A stretch of 64,000 nt of DNA from Thiocystis violacea (GCF_016583575.1 NZ_NRRG01000018.1:22971-86970), one strand, 5' to 3'. Positions 1 to 8,930 are shown, numbered from the stretch's first letter. The notes: generated by a model from the sequence alone, not told the origin. Numbers and translations: made by a program.

Positions 1-2
1 AT

Positions 3-359
3 GCGATGGCGAAGTGGAATGAGCTAAACGCGAGGGCCAGGCGTCAGATTTTGCCATCGAATGAGTATCTTGGGGATCTCAAGTTTGACTACGAAGTTTC
101 TGGTGATGCGTCATGGAAACCCGTAAGGGTTTACAACGATGGCAAAAAGACGATCATCGAAATGCCGGAGGCCATCGCAAGTACAGAAGCGCCGATACTC
201 CTCGTCTTGAGAAGAGACGGGCCATTCAAGAAGAGTAAGGTCATGGTGAATTACCGGCTCCAAGATAAACGATACATCGTTGACGCTCTGTTCGAGCGAG
301 CGATCCTGGTCGCGGGTGTTGGCATGGGCCAGGAGAAAGTCACGATTGCGAGGAAATAG
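3..359 (+). CDS. trbG: TrbG/VirB9-family conjugal transfer protein, C-terminal part (cut by window start)
   Basis: The visible part is the C-terminal domain of TrbG/VirB9, an outer-membrane core-complex protein of the type IV secretion channel. The segment WKPVRVYNDGKKTIIEMP, followed by PILLVLRRDG, a VNYRL motif and a closing ALFERAILVAGVG block, is the usual end of this family. The reading frame is open to base 3, and full-length members are about 300 residues, so the ATG at 6 is almost certainly internal. The stop at 357-359 lies 2 bases before the next gene, and trbH, trbI, trbJ and trbL follow in RP4 Tra2 order, which supports the call. Confidence 0.88.
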   Translation, partial: AMAKWNELNARARRQILPSNEYLGDLKFDYEVSGDASWKPVRVYNDGKKTIIEMPEAIASTEAPILLVLRRDGPFKKSKVMVNYRLQDKRYIVDALFERAILVAGVGMGQEKVTIARK

Positions 360-361
360 TC

Positions 362-856
362 ATGAAGTTGATCCAAATTTTTGCGCTGCTATCGGCTGCC
401 GTCCTATCAGGCTGCGCGACGACGCCAGGCCCCTACGGGAATTATCTGGAACCCCAAACTTCAGAGGCATACAGCCAGCAGCTCGCGCAAGATGTGGCGA
501 CGCAAATGGCTCGAGTGTGGGCACCCGCACAAACGGAACTCTCGCTGGAACATCCAGCAAAGGACGGCTTTGGCGTGGCGCTAGTCGACGCCTTACGCGG
601 TGCCGGATTCGCCGTGCGCGAATACGATGAACACGGGCCGGGTGGCAAGAGCCAGCAGGAGGGACCGGCTGTCGATGCTGGTAGCGGGAGCACTGGATCG
701 GAATTGCGGTACGTGGTCGATCAATTGGATAAGAACCTCGTGCGGGTGTCTGTGGCGGTGGGCGAAGAAGGTATTGCACGCGCCTACTCGACGGAGGGAG
801 GTAGCGTGACGCCTGCCGGGATCTGGGCTATACGCAAAGGGCAGGGGTCAACATGA
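362..856 (+). CDS. trbH: TrbH-like conjugal transfer lipoprotein
   Basis: This 164-residue protein starts with a lipoprotein signal: a Lys at position 2, a hydrophobic stretch and the lipobox LSGC with Cys18. It should therefore be lipid-anchored, probably in the outer membrane. In IncP Tra2 regions TrbH sits between TrbG and TrbI and plays a VirB7-like role in the core complex. Position, length and lipobox fit; the rest of the sequence is poorly conserved in this family. The gene overlaps the start of trbI by 4 bases (ATGA), indicating translational coupling. Confidence 0.75.
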   Translation: MKLIQIFALLSAAVLSGCATTPGPYGNYLEPQTSEAYSQQLAQDVATQMARVWAPAQTELSLEHPAKDGFGVALVDALRGAGFAVREYDEHGPGGKSQQEGPAVDAGSGSTGSELRYVVDQLDKNLVRVSVAVGEEGIARAYSTEGGSVTPAGIWAIRKGQGST

Positions 857-2169
857 GCACGGACACGTTAGATCCATTGGATCCGAATGCATCTCCAGAC
901 CGAGCGCAAGGGCCGCGAGTCCGGAGGATCAACCAATTACCGCTTTTGATTGGTATTGGCGTAGTCCTGACGTTCGTGATGATGGTCGCACTCGTGGCAT
1001 GGTCGAGAGCCCAGGCTCAGAAGCACATCGACGCACAGGATCTGACGGCAAGCGGCTCGGGAGATTTTGCGAAAGCTCTAGCAGGTGACCGAGAGGGCTA
1101 TATCCCGCCAGATATGCCAGTGGTGCCGGATCTGCCGGCAGCAGAAATCAGGGAGCCTCTGCCGTCGCCAGCCCCGCCGACAGAAGTGACTGCGGGGGGT
1201 ACTCCACAGCCGGATCGGGATGAAGAGCGGGAGAGGATCCGGCAAGCGCGCATGGCGCGTTTCGAGGAGGCGCTGACCGGCAGCACGGTGATACAGGCGG
1301 TGATACCTCGCGCTCGTCCTGGCGCTGTCGCGTCAAGGGCGACGGGGGAAAGTGGCGACGCCACCGTCGGCGATCTGCGCCAACTTCAAGACAAATTGAA
1401 GGCCGCCCGTAGTCAGATTGGTGCCATTGCTGGTGGAGCGGGATTTCAGGAGCAATTAGCTCAACTGCAGGGAGCCAAGGGATCGGCGAATCCTTACCTA
1501 GCGTTTGATAAGCAAGGCACGGGGGATCGCTGGCGGCTCGGCTCTTACGTGGAGGCGCCGACAACACCCTATTTGGTTCGCGCGGGCGCGGTCATACCAG
1601 CGACTCTCATCAGTGGCATCAACTCCGAGCTTCCGGGCCAGATCGTCGCTCAAGTGTCCCAAGACGTTTTTGACACAGCGACAGGTCAGTATCTACTCAT
1701 CCCTCATGGGACAAAGATCGTTGGTCAATACTCCAGCGAAATTGTCTTCGGACAACGTGCCGTATTAACGGCATGGCAAAGGCTTACTTTCCCCGATGCC
1801 AAAGTCCTAGACATCGGTGCGATGCAAGGTTCGGACTCTGCTGGCTATGCGGGATTCAGGGACAAGGTTAACAATCATCTTCTGCGGACATTCGGTTCCG
1901 CGCTACTGATGAGCATCATTACGGCAGGAGTCGAAATCAGTCAAGACTCCTATGATTCCAACGATGACAACAGCGTAAGAGCCGGAGACGTGATGAGCGC
2001 ATCGCTCGGGCAGGAACTCGGAAGCGTCTCCTCCGAAGTCATTCGAAAAAACATGAATGTATCTCCTACCTTGGAGATTCGGCAGGGGTATCGACTAAAC
2101 GTAATGGTGACAAAGGATTTGGAGCTGCCAGTGCCATACCAATCGTTCGATTATTCAGTGGGGGGGTAA
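853..2169 (+). CDS. trbI: TrbI/VirB10-family conjugal transfer protein
   Basis: This 438-residue protein is the VirB10-type scaffold that spans both membranes in the mating channel. It has a short cytoplasmic N-terminus, one membrane helix at about residues 31-50, a Pro-rich periplasmic linker at about 80-125, and a C-terminal beta-barrel domain. Motifs in that domain include AGAVIPATLISGINSELPGQ, a following IVAQVSQDVFDTATG block and LLIPHGTKIVGQYSS, all typical of VirB10/TrbI. The start overlaps the trbH stop. The C-terminal RLNVMVTKDLELPVPY is the normal family ending, so the gene looks complete. Confidence 0.93.
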   Translation: MSTDTLDPLDPNASPDRAQGPRVRRINQLPLLIGIGVVLTFVMMVALVAWSRAQAQKHIDAQDLTASGSGDFAKALAGDREGYIPPDMPVVPDLPAAEIREPLPSPAPPTEVTAGGTPQPDRDEERERIRQARMARFEEALTGSTVIQAVIPRARPGAVASRATGESGDATVGDLRQLQDKLKAARSQIGAIAGGAGFQEQLAQLQGAKGSANPYLAFDKQGTGDRWRLGSYVEAPTTPYLVRAGAVIPATLISGINSELPGQIVAQVSQDVFDTATGQYLLIPHGTKIVGQYSSEIVFGQRAVLTAWQRLTFPDAKVLDIGAMQGSDSAGYAGFRDKVNNHLLRTFGSALLMSIITAGVEISQDSYDSNDDNSVRAGDVMSASLGQELGSVSSEVIRKNMNVSPTLEIRQGYRLNVMVTKDLELPVPYQSFDYSVGG

Positions 2170-2176
2170 AAGTACG

Positions 2177-2995
2177 ATGCCTTCTATCGCAAAGGAGATG
2201 AGAGAGAAGCAAGCGCCACTCGTCGGCGCCGTCAGCCTTGCTATTACATTGGGGGTTGGCGCGATTACGACCGCACCAGTGATGTATCCCAAACCGGCAA
2301 TGGCGTTCGACATCGTCTATGACCCATGGAATTATGCGAAGAATCTGATCACTGCGATTGAGAGCGTAGCGCAGACATTACACATGATCGAAGATGCCGT
2401 AATGCAACTCAAACACTACGAGGACATGATCAAGAACACATTAGCGCCGGTGGCTTACGTGTTTGACAAGGTACAGGAGATCGAACGCACGATCGCCGAC
2501 ATTGCGGATACGGTCAATAATTTTACTAACCTATTCGGCGATTTCGATGCATATTTGCAGAAATACCAGGATATCGACTATTACCGCGACAGTCCTTGTT
2601 TTAAAAAAATGGGCTGCTCGAAAGAAGAATGGAATCTCGTTCAATCCGTTAAGGATACGGCATCGAAAGCGAAAATGACGGCAAATGAAGCTGTTATGAA
2701 GCTGCTGCGGCAACAACAGACATCCATCACCGATGAAGCGAAGAAACTCGACAAGCTGGCGGATAAGGTCACTGACTCTAATGGGCGCATGGAGGCAATG
2801 CAACACGCGAACGAACTCGCGGCAATGGAAAATCAACAGCTACTTCAGATTCGCCAACTGATGATGACGCAACAGGCGTCCGTAACGACTGAAATGCAGG
2901 ACGAGGCGAACCAGGACGCGATCCATGTCAATGGGGATCGCTTATACTTCGTCGGTTCCTATGAAAAAACCGTTGGTGGGAGTGGAGGCTGGTGA
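2177..2995 (+). CDS. trbJ: TrbJ/VirB5-like conjugal transfer protein
   Basis: This 272-residue exported protein has an N-terminal hydrophobic segment ending near PKPAMAFD (about residue 39), a probable signal peptide. It then has AFDIVYDPWNYAKNLITA, a hallmark of P-type TrbJ proteins. Long helical stretches rich in Lys, Glu and Gln follow, and two Cys (SPCFKKMGC) may pair. TrbJ is the VirB5-like pilus-tip component. The gene lies 7 bases after trbI and 1 base before trbL, so it belongs to the same transcript. Confidence 0.87.
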   Translation: MPSIAKEMREKQAPLVGAVSLAITLGVGAITTAPVMYPKPAMAFDIVYDPWNYAKNLITAIESVAQTLHMIEDAVMQLKHYEDMIKNTLAPVAYVFDKVQEIERTIADIADTVNNFTNLFGDFDAYLQKYQDIDYYRDSPCFKKMGCSKEEWNLVQSVKDTASKAKMTANEAVMKLLRQQQTSITDEAKKLDKLADKVTDSNGRMEAMQHANELAAMENQQLLQIRQLMMTQQASVTTEMQDEANQDAIHVNGDRLYFVGSYEKTVGGSGGW

Positions 2996-2996
2996 T

Positions 2997-4259
2997 ATGC
3001 AATCGATCCTTCGTTCCGTCTTGTATCCATTACCGGTTTTCGTTTTCGCACTAACTTGTACCCCAGCGCACGCGATAGATTCTGTTACGGAATCTGGATT
3101 GTTTAACGAAATCATTGGGCGATTCGTTAGCGAAATGGAAGGATGGGAGCCGGTATTGCTCCCACACGCGACAAATATTTTCTGGTTTCTGGTAACGGTG
3201 TCGATGGTCGTGACCTTCGGCAAGTTAGCGCTACAGAGGGCAGACATGCAGGAGTTCGTCCGGGAAGCGATGATGTTCATCTTGACCACCGGTATATTCT
3301 GGTCGCTTCTCAGCTACGGCACTAATATCGCGATCGATTTCATCAACTCGTTACGACAGATGGGGGGTACGGCGACTGGACTGGGTCCGAAGATCGACCC
3401 GCAGACAATCCTTGACGTTGGAATGCAGGTACTAATGGACGCAAAGGACTCCTTTGAACTGCATCACCCATTGGTGAGTCTGGTGGCGCTCATGGTCGCA
3501 TTTCTTGTGTTATGCCTGTGCGCACTCATCGCATTAAATATGCTGATCTTGATCATCGCGAGCCTAGTGATGGTCTATGCTGGCGTGATCGTGTTAGGTT
3601 TCGGTGGATCACGATGGACGTCTGAGATAGCGATAAACTACTACAAGAGCGCGATAGGAATGGGCCTAAAGTTGATGACAATGAGCTTGATCGTCGGCAT
3701 TGGTGTCTCGTTCGCTCAAGAATTACTCGAAGCGAAAGCGGAATCGGTTACATTAAAAGAGCAAGCCGTGATATTCGTTGCGGTACTGATGGTTTGGGGG
3801 CTATCAAAAGAACTACCGAACATGGTGGCGAACCTTGTCCTTTCAGCGAATATAGGATCGTCGGTGGGAAATCATGGCATCGGGACGGCTATGGCGGTAG
3901 GCGGCGGCGCTGCGGTGATCGGTGGCGGTACCCTCGCGGCCGGCAAGGGCATGCTGACACAAGGTGCCGGCGCGGTCGACGCGGTGGGTGCGGCCATGGC
4001 CGCCCGATCAAGCGGAGGGGCGGACACCTCCGCGCCGAACGCCCAATCGGGGCCAACCGGAGGCGCACAGCAGGGCGCAAGCCAATCGCCATTGGAAGCG
4101 GCATCGAACAGCGGAACAGCGAAAAGAGGTCCACGTGGATCCGCGATAGCGACACTGGCTAAAGGGGTAGGGGCGGCGCTGAAGGACAAGAAGGATTCCG
4201 CCGTCAGTCACACCGTCGGTGGAAAAATCGCGAACGCCATCCGATCCGGCAATCGTTAA
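2997..4259 (+). CDS. trbL: TrbL/VirB6-family inner-membrane conjugal transfer protein
   Basis: This polytopic inner-membrane protein of the type IV secretion channel has 420 residues. I chose the ATG at 2997 rather than an earlier in-frame start inside trbJ, because it lies 1 base after the trbJ stop and gives a clean signal-like N-terminus ending in CTPAHAID. Several membrane segments follow, including FLVTVSMVVTFGKLAL and the hydrophobic run at about residues 165-200. The C-terminal 120 residues are low-complexity Gly/Ala/Ser and end in a basic tail, as is common in TrbL. The next gene starts 12 bases downstream. Confidence 0.88.
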   Translation: MQSILRSVLYPLPVFVFALTCTPAHAIDSVTESGLFNEIIGRFVSEMEGWEPVLLPHATNIFWFLVTVSMVVTFGKLALQRADMQEFVREAMMFILTTGIFWSLLSYGTNIAIDFINSLRQMGGTATGLGPKIDPQTILDVGMQVLMDAKDSFELHHPLVSLVALMVAFLVLCLCALIALNMLILIIASLVMVYAGVIVLGFGGSRWTSEIAINYYKSAIGMGLKLMTMSLIVGIGVSFAQELLEAKAESVTLKEQAVIFVAVLMVWGLSKELPNMVANLVLSANIGSSVGNHGIGTAMAVGGGAAVIGGGTLAAGKGMLTQGAGAVDAVGAAMAARSSGGADTSAPNAQSGPTGGAQQGASQSPLEAASNSGTAKRGPRGSAIATLAKGVGAALKDKKDSAVSHTVGGKIANAIRSGNR

Positions 4260-4271
4260 AGGAGTAGAAAG

Positions 4272-5198
4272 ATGAGCCTGAGAAGGGACACGATTGCAGC
4301 GGTCGTGCTAATGGCGTGCGCGGTGAGTTCTGTTGGTGCCAAGCCGAATACTGCATCAGCACACACGGCACAGTGGGAACAAATACGAGCGGGCATGGTG
4401 TTGGACAAGAGTCATCCCCGCATTGAACGGGAAGCCAAGGCGTTACTAGCTCGCGATCCAGGTCTCGTTGCAAAACTCCATCGCCGTGCAGCCCCGCATT
4501 TAGAGCTTATCATCGGCGAGATCGCAAGACGTGGCCTGCCGATGGAATTGGCGGCGCTCCCTGCCGTCGAGAGCGGTTACAACCCGCGCGCGACGTCGCC
4601 AAAGGCAGCGGCAGGTCTGTGGCAGTTCATCCCCTCTACCGCTCGCGACATGGGCTTGCAGGTCAACGCGAAGTCAGACGAACGCCGCGATCCATTTGCC
4701 TCGACGCGGGCGGCTCTCGACTATCTGGAGCTGCTGCACGCGCGTTTTGGCAATTGGGAACTCGCGATGGCGGCCTACAACTGCGGCCCCGAGCGCGTGG
4801 ACACGGCACAGAGCAAGAACCGACGCGCGGGGTTACCGATCGACTTCTGGTCCCTGGATCTCCCGAACGAGACGGAACACTACGTGCCAAGAATCCTCGC
4901 GACCGCGAAGATCGCAACAGGCGCGAGGGGGCCAGCATTACTCGCCAAGCGCAAGTCTGACGACACGCTCGCGGCCTTACCTGTGCAGCCAGAACAGATC
5001 GGCGCCCAATGGGACGCCACGATCGAGAAGCTCGCACGCCGGCAGTCGTTCAGGGCGGAACAGCGCCGCCGCATCCTCGCCCACGAGCCACTCCTCTCGG
5101 TTGCGTCGACCAGGATCGAAAGCATTGCGATGGAGCGCGGCTATCACCCGTCCGGGATCGTTGAACGCGGTCGCCAGCGGGTCGCTGCAACAGAATAG
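4272..5198 (+). CDS. Secreted lytic transglycosylase (SLT domain)
   Basis: This 308-residue protein has an N-terminal signal peptide (cleavage near residue 23) and a lytic transglycosylase catalytic domain at about residues 85-200. The general acid is Glu100 in the motif LPAVESGYNP. GLWQFIPSTARDMGL and AAYNCGP complete the family signature, closest to the MltD-like branch. It would cleave glycan strands in the periplasm to open the wall for the conjugation apparatus, the role of VirB1 or TrbN. Its place immediately after trbL, with the RBS-like AAGGAG (4258-4263) just upstream, supports this. Confidence 0.88.
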   Translation: MSLRRDTIAAVVLMACAVSSVGAKPNTASAHTAQWEQIRAGMVLDKSHPRIEREAKALLARDPGLVAKLHRRAAPHLELIIGEIARRGLPMELAALPAVESGYNPRATSPKAAAGLWQFIPSTARDMGLQVNAKSDERRDPFASTRAALDYLELLHARFGNWELAMAAYNCGPERVDTAQSKNRRAGLPIDFWSLDLPNETEHYVPRILATAKIATGARGPALLAKRKSDDTLAALPVQPEQIGAQWDATIEKLARRQSFRAEQRRRILAHEPLLSVASTRIESIAMERGYHPSGIVERGRQRVAATE

Positions 5199-5231
5199 GC
5201 TACGCTGTTTCACCAATCCGCCATAAGCGAC

Positions 5232-5972
5232 GTGAACCCACTGGAACGCGAGGGCAGGGCGCCCGACACCCCGGAACGCAGCAACAGATCATCCAAGAAA
5301 GGTTACAACGTGGACCTGGTCGACCGCGCTGGGCGCCGGCTGTCCCTCACGCGCGAAGAGCGCTTGGCCTTCTTGGCGGCGCTCGACAAGCAGCCGGGAA
5401 GTGTGCGGACCTTCGGCCTGGTGTTGGCCTATACGGGCTGTCGGCTGTCGGAAGCGCTCTCGCTGACGGGGACGCATGTCGATTTCGAGGCACGTTGCCT
5501 GATTTTCGAGACGCTGAAGAAACGCCAGCGCGGCGTCTTTCGTCAGGTACCACTCCCCGATACGCTCATCGAGGCGATCGATCGCGTGCATGGGATAAGA
5601 GACAACACGCGACAAGGGAAAGCCTTGGAGGATCGTCTTTGGCCCTGGTCGAGGACCACGGGGTTTCGGCGAGTCAAGGAGGTTCTGGAGGCGGCAGGTG
5701 TCAGCGCGGGACCGCACCGCAGCCCGAAAGGGTTGCGCCACGCCTACGGTGTGAGCGCGATCCTGGCGGGTGTTCCGCTCAATCTGCTGGCCATCTGGAT
5801 GGGACACGCATCAATGCATGCGACAGCGCTCTACACGCGCTCGCTCGGGGGCGAGCAACAAGCCATCGCGGAACGGATGTGGAGTACCTATGAAGAACCG
5901 TCAGCGCAAGCCACTCACGACCCTTTTGCTATGGACAAGCCTGTCAGCGGTGCCACTTCACGGCTGTATTAA
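5232..5972 (+). CDS. Tyrosine recombinase (site-specific integrase)
   Basis: This protein is 246 residues from a GTG start. It covers mainly the catalytic domain of a tyrosine recombinase. Visible active-site motifs are Arg in TGCRLSEAL, the KGLRHAYG box (Lys in place of the usual first His, then Arg and His), His in MGHASMHATAL, and Tyr in ALYTRS. The N-terminal core-binding domain is short, so this may be a minimal or plasmid-resolution type enzyme rather than a phage integrase. It lies 33 bases after the transglycosylase, and its 3' end overlaps the next gene by 83 bases. Confidence 0.82.
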   Translation: MNPLEREGRAPDTPERSNRSSKKGYNVDLVDRAGRRLSLTREERLAFLAALDKQPGSVRTFGLVLAYTGCRLSEALSLTGTHVDFEARCLIFETLKKRQRGVFRQVPLPDTLIEAIDRVHGIRDNTRQGKALEDRLWPWSRTTGFRRVKEVLEAAGVSAGPHRSPKGLRHAYGVSAILAGVPLNLLAIWMGHASMHATALYTRSLGGEQQAIAERMWSTYEEPSAQATHDPFAMDKPVSGATSRLY

Positions 5973-6318
5973 CTACAGCGATTTCCTGAAGCCCGCGACA
6001 GCGACAAAAACCATTTCCGCGCCGTCTGGCAAGCGCGCGATGACGGCTGCAATCGCCGCGGCGGGCAAGACCGGCTGGACGCCGAAAGTCATTTCGCTGG
6101 AGACGAACTATATGCTGGCCGAACAGGAGCCGGATGTGGTCGGGCGCTCCGCCAGGTCGTACGCCTTTTCGCTGGAGGTCAGACTTCCAGAGCGCGGTCG
6201 TGGACGCGTCACGGTCACTGTGGTGCCGCCTCAGGGGATCACGAGCGACACGCCGACCCAGGTTTACGCGGACGCGTTTGTGCAGGCACTGGCCCGAGAA
6301 TTGGGGCACGGCAAATAG
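5890..6318 (+). CDS. Small lipoprotein of unknown function
   Basis: This 142-residue protein starts at an ATG at 5890, chosen because GGAG at 5881-5884 gives good spacing and the product then begins with a lipoprotein signal. The basic N-terminus (KNRQRK) and hydrophobic stretch lead to the lipobox PLHGC with Cys26. The mature part has an LEVRLPERGRGRVTVTVVPP beta-rich stretch. I do not recognise the family. It overlaps the end of the recombinase gene by 83 bases in another frame. The trb context suggests an envelope role linked to transfer, but that is inference. Confidence 0.62.
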   Translation: MKNRQRKPLTTLLLWTSLSAVPLHGCINYSDFLKPATATKTISAPSGKRAMTAAIAAAGKTGWTPKVISLETNYMLAEQEPDVVGRSARSYAFSLEVRLPERGRGRVTVTVVPPQGITSDTPTQVYADAFVQALARELGHGK

Positions 6319-6350
6319 AGGTCTGCTCACGAAACGGAAATAATCCCGCG

Positions 6351-6695
6351 CTACGCCTCGCTGAGCCGCTGACGGATCGGCGATGAAATGATCTCATCCA
6401 GGAGCTGCGCGGCCGCCTGGATCGGATCATCGTCCAGGTCGATCTCGAACGGCTCCCCGAGATCCGTCGCGGTCATCCCGCGCATCGCCTCCTGGGGTTG
6501 CGCGTGGAGCCTCGCCAGCAGCAGGTCCGGCTCATCGATCGTCGGCATCTCCAGGGCGTTCGCCTCCAGGGCGTGGCGGATCAGCGCCACGCTCGCCAAC
6601 TCGATCCGGGGGCACCAGGGAATCTTGTTCGCGCTCAGGACCTCGGCCGAGCGCTGATTGAGACGGTGGCTGTTCAGGGTCGCGTAGGTGTTCAT
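6351..6695 (-). CDS. Hypothetical protein, last gene of a korA-like minus-strand operon
   Basis: This 114-residue acidic protein starts at the ATG at 6695, which has a strong GGGAGG ribosome site just upstream. It is rich in Leu, Ala, Asp and Glu, with a stretch EPFEIDLDDDPIQAAAQLLD near the C-terminus, and has no signal peptide, membrane helix or motif I recognise. It is the fourth gene of a minus-strand run (7945 to 6351) that includes a KorA/TrfB-like regulator, so a plasmid-maintenance role is possible but unproven. Confidence 0.55.
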   Translation of the reverse strand: MNTYATLNSHRLNQRSAEVLSANKIPWCPRIELASVALIRHALEANALEMPTIDEPDLLLARLHAQPQEAMRGMTATDLGEPFEIDLDDDPIQAAAQLLDEIISSPIRQRLSEA

Positions 6696-6733
6696 GAGGG
6701 CCTCCCGGTCTTGCGGTTGATGGCTCCGTTCAC

Positions 6734-7363
6734 TCAAACCAGATGCGTTTCTGCGTCGTCGTCGGCCGCGCGCAGATGACCGTAGGCCCGCTCCAGATAG
6801 TCCCCGACGAGCAGCGCCTCGTCGCTGCCGTTGGCACAATAGCCATCGGCGCGGGGTTGCTCCAGGAGGCTTTCGAGCCCACAGGCGTCGGCGATGAAGT
6901 TTTGGAGGATCGCCTCGACGGCGAGGCCATAGTGCTCGGCAAGGTCGAAGAATTCAGGCGGGACAGCGAGCCTCACCGGCACGGTGTCGTCCTCAATGAA
7001 GGCCCCGTCGCTGCCTGGGAGGATCCCACGCGGGGCGGTCCACCCGTTCAGATTGGCCGCATTGCTCCAGCCGATCCGCGCGCCGTCATCAAGCTCCACG
7101 ACGCGGCGCAGGCTCTGGTCGAGATAGGCCTCGAAACGGTAGCCGTCCAGCGCCGCGTCCCACCGCGCGACCCCAACGCGGTCGCCCGAGCGCGTGCGCC
7201 AGTCGCCGCCGCCCGCGCGGACCGGCAGCGCAATCGCGCGCCCTTGGTACGCGAGCACCAAGCGCGGCGGGTCCGTCCGCACCTCCACAAGCTGAGCGTC
7301 GTAGTACGTCGGGTGCGCGACCGCGCCGGCGATCATGCGGTCGTGGGTGCTGTTCTCAGGCAT
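6734..7363 (-). CDS. Hypothetical protein in the korA-like operon
   Basis: This protein is 209 residues from the ATG at 7363. The N-terminal half looks like a small beta-barrel (LVLAYQGRAIALPVRAGGG and RVGVARWDAALDGYRFEAYL), and the C-terminal half is helical (AVPPEFFDLAEHYGLAVEAI) and ends acidic. There is no recognisable catalytic motif and no signal peptide. The start overlaps the end of the KorA-like gene by 8 bases, implying coupled translation. I do not recognise the family; an accessory plasmid function is only inferred from context. Confidence 0.6.
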   Translation of the reverse strand: MPENSTHDRMIAGAVAHPTYYDAQLVEVRTDPPRLVLAYQGRAIALPVRAGGGDWRTRSGDRVGVARWDAALDGYRFEAYLDQSLRRVVELDDGARIGWSNAANLNGWTAPRGILPGSDGAFIEDDTVPVRLAVPPEFFDLAEHYGLAVEAILQNFIADACGLESLLEQPRADGYCANGSDEALLVGDYLERAYGHLRAADDDAETHLV

Positions 7364-7748
7364 TGTCGTGGGTCTCTCGTTGGCCTTGCGGTTGCTCCAG
7401 CGGGCGCGGATGACCGCCCTCATTCGCGCACTGACGCAGCGCCTGGGCCACCGCCTGGGCGTCGCCCGGAGCGCGCGCGAGGCGCTCCGCCAGGGACTGC
7501 ACCTGGGCCGCAATCTCAGGCGGTAGCCAGCACGCGACCCGGACCCAGTTTCTCGGAGCCCCAGCCGCCGCCGCCTCCACGCGCACGATGATCTGATTGA
7601 TGCGCTGGCGGGTGAGCCCATGGTGGCGAGCGACCTCGGCCTGGTCGAAACCCTCGACCAGGACGGCCCTCGCCGCCTCGATCGCCGCAGGGCGCATGCG
7701 TCCCAAGCGCGTTCTCAGCGCCTCGAACTGGTCGTCTGTCCACCTCAA
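7356..7748 (-). CDS. KorA/TrfB-like transcriptional repressor
   Basis: This 130-residue protein has a central helix-turn-helix, GFDQAEVARHHGLTRQRINQ, at about residues 34-53. It is preceded by the segment AAIEAARAVLVEG and followed by IIVRVEAA and WVRVACWLPPEIAAQVQ. The order IE-AR-VLV-G, QA-A--GLTR---NQ and then a V-LP motif matches the IncP KorA (TrfB) repressor, which controls replication and transfer operons on RK2-type plasmids. Nothing in the sequence shows its operators. It overlaps both neighbours by a few bases, as the second gene of the run. Confidence 0.72.
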   Translation of the reverse strand: MRWTDDQFEALRTRLGRMRPAAIEAARAVLVEGFDQAEVARHHGLTRQRINQIIVRVEAAAAGAPRNWVRVACWLPPEIAAQVQSLAERLARAPGDAQAVAQALRQCANEGGHPRPLEQPQGQRETHDNA

Positions 7749-7945
7749 GCGTCCTGTCTCCAGTAGGCCATGTGCCCTTTCGGCAGCAAGCCCGCCTCGG
7801 CCTGTGCGGCTTCGACCGCCGCATGGCCATACGTCTTGCTCAACGCCACCAGCAGGGCGCGACCGGCCTTTCGATCATCCGGCTCCCGCGCGCGCATGCG
7901 CCGAGACGCCTCGATGACGCGCTCTTTAAGCGTGTCGTCGTTCAT
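7745..7945 (-). CDS. Small hypothetical protein, first gene of the korA-like operon
   Basis: This 66-residue protein starts at the ATG at 7945, preferred over an upstream ATG at 7960 because GGAG then sits about 8 bases upstream. It is helical and charged (DTLKERVIEASRRMRARE), with an AVEAAQAEAGLLPKGHMAYW tail. No family is recognised. Its stop overlaps the KorA-like gene by 4 bases, so the two are probably translated together. Confidence 0.5.
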   Translation of the reverse strand: MNDDTLKERVIEASRRMRAREPDDRKAGRALLVALSKTYGHAAVEAAQAEAGLLPKGHMAYWRQDA

Positions 7946-8094
7946 CGACCGAGTCTCCATGCGCGCGCCGATCGCGCACCGCGCGCGGCGTGACCGAGCG
8001 GCTGCGCGACCACGTGGCATCGCTCGGCGGGCGCGCCGTCGTGCCGGTTCAGCCTGTTCATGGTGACCTCGAGCGATGGTTCCGGGATGCGGTC

Positions 8095-8123
8095 ATGATC
8101 AGGCATCAGGGCTACAACGTCAA
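8095..8123 (-). promoter_or_regulatory. Possible promoter for the minus-strand korA-like operon
   Basis: On the minus strand, TTGACG (8123-8118) is followed by a 17-base spacer and GATCAT (8100-8095). The -35 is good and the -10 is weak. An AT-rich patch lies just upstream. The rest of the roughly 375-base gap from 7946 to 8321 holds no convincing gene on either strand, though a TATGAT at 8296-8301 could be the -10 of the divergent umuD gene. Confidence 0.3.
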
Positions 8124-8321
8124 TACTTGTTAATATAAAAAGCGGATGGGTGCCTGGGCGCTGGAGTCGCGAGGGGGTCTCCGAGGCGTTGCGCTCGCCA
8201 ACGACGGATAGCGCGAAGCGGGTGCGCGCCGAGCGCCGCCTGGACGCGACGGCGGCATCGCTCGGGATCGGCTCCAAGCCGCGCATCACCTCTGTTATGA
8301 TTGTTGTACGTCATTCATAAA

Positions 8322-8921
8322 ATGCCCCCGCGCGCCATGCCAGACCCTTCCCCCACGTCCCGAGGCGGTGCGCGACCCGGCGCCGGCCGCAAGCCGGGCT
8401 TTGGCCGCTATGGCGAGCCCACCCAGCCGCTCCGCCTGCCGATCACCGCCCTGCCCACGGTGCGCGCCTGGCTCAGCGCGCGGGCGCTGGTGGCGGGCGG
8501 GGAGGGCGCCTTGACCTTGACCACGGCGCCGAGTGTCCTGCCACTGCCGCTCTATGGCGCGCGCATCGCCGCCGGCTTTCCCTCGCCGGCGGATGATGAC
8601 CTGGAAGGCACCCTCGACCTCAACGAACACCTGGTCGCGCACCCGGCCTCGACCTTCTTCGTGCGGGTCCAGGGTGAGTCCATGACCGGGGCGGGCATCC
8701 ACAACGGGGATCTGCTGGTGGTCGATCGTGCCCTGGAGGCCCGCTCGGGATCGATCGTGGTGGCGGTGGTCGACGGCGAGCTGACGGTGAAGCGCCTGCG
8801 GATCGAGGGCGAGCGGGTGTGGCTGATGGCCGAGAACCCGGCCTATCCCCCGCTGGAAATCCATGACGGGATGGAGCTGTTCATCTGGGGCGTAGTCGCG
8901 CATGCCGTGCGCTCCTTCTGA
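8322..8921 (+). CDS. umuD: UmuD-like SOS protein (LexA/UmuD S24 autoprotease)
   Basis: This protein is 199 residues from the ATG at 8322. It has a basic Arg/Gly-rich N-terminal tail and then an S24 peptidase-like domain with the catalytic pair Ser120 (RVQGESMTG) and Lys157 (GELTVKRLR). The segment AAGFPSPADD matches the UmuD self-cleavage region, with the scissile bond expected between Ala84 and Gly85. Cleaved UmuD pairs with UmuC to form translesion polymerase V. The N-terminal extension is longer than in E. coli UmuD. I could not find a clear CTGT-N8-ACAG LexA box upstream. umuC follows after 9 bases. Confidence 0.88.
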   Translation: MPPRAMPDPSPTSRGGARPGAGRKPGFGRYGEPTQPLRLPITALPTVRAWLSARALVAGGEGALTLTTAPSVLPLPLYGARIAAGFPSPADDDLEGTLDLNEHLVAHPASTFFVRVQGESMTGAGIHNGDLLVVDRALEARSGSIVVAVVDGELTVKRLRIEGERVWLMAENPAYPPLEIHDGMELFIWGVVAHAVRSF

Positions 8922-8930
8922 GCGCCGGCC

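Noticed and set aside
8250..8321. LexA-type SOS box before umuD
   Set aside because: The CTGT at 8292-8296 is not followed by ACAG at the right distance; no second candidate was found.
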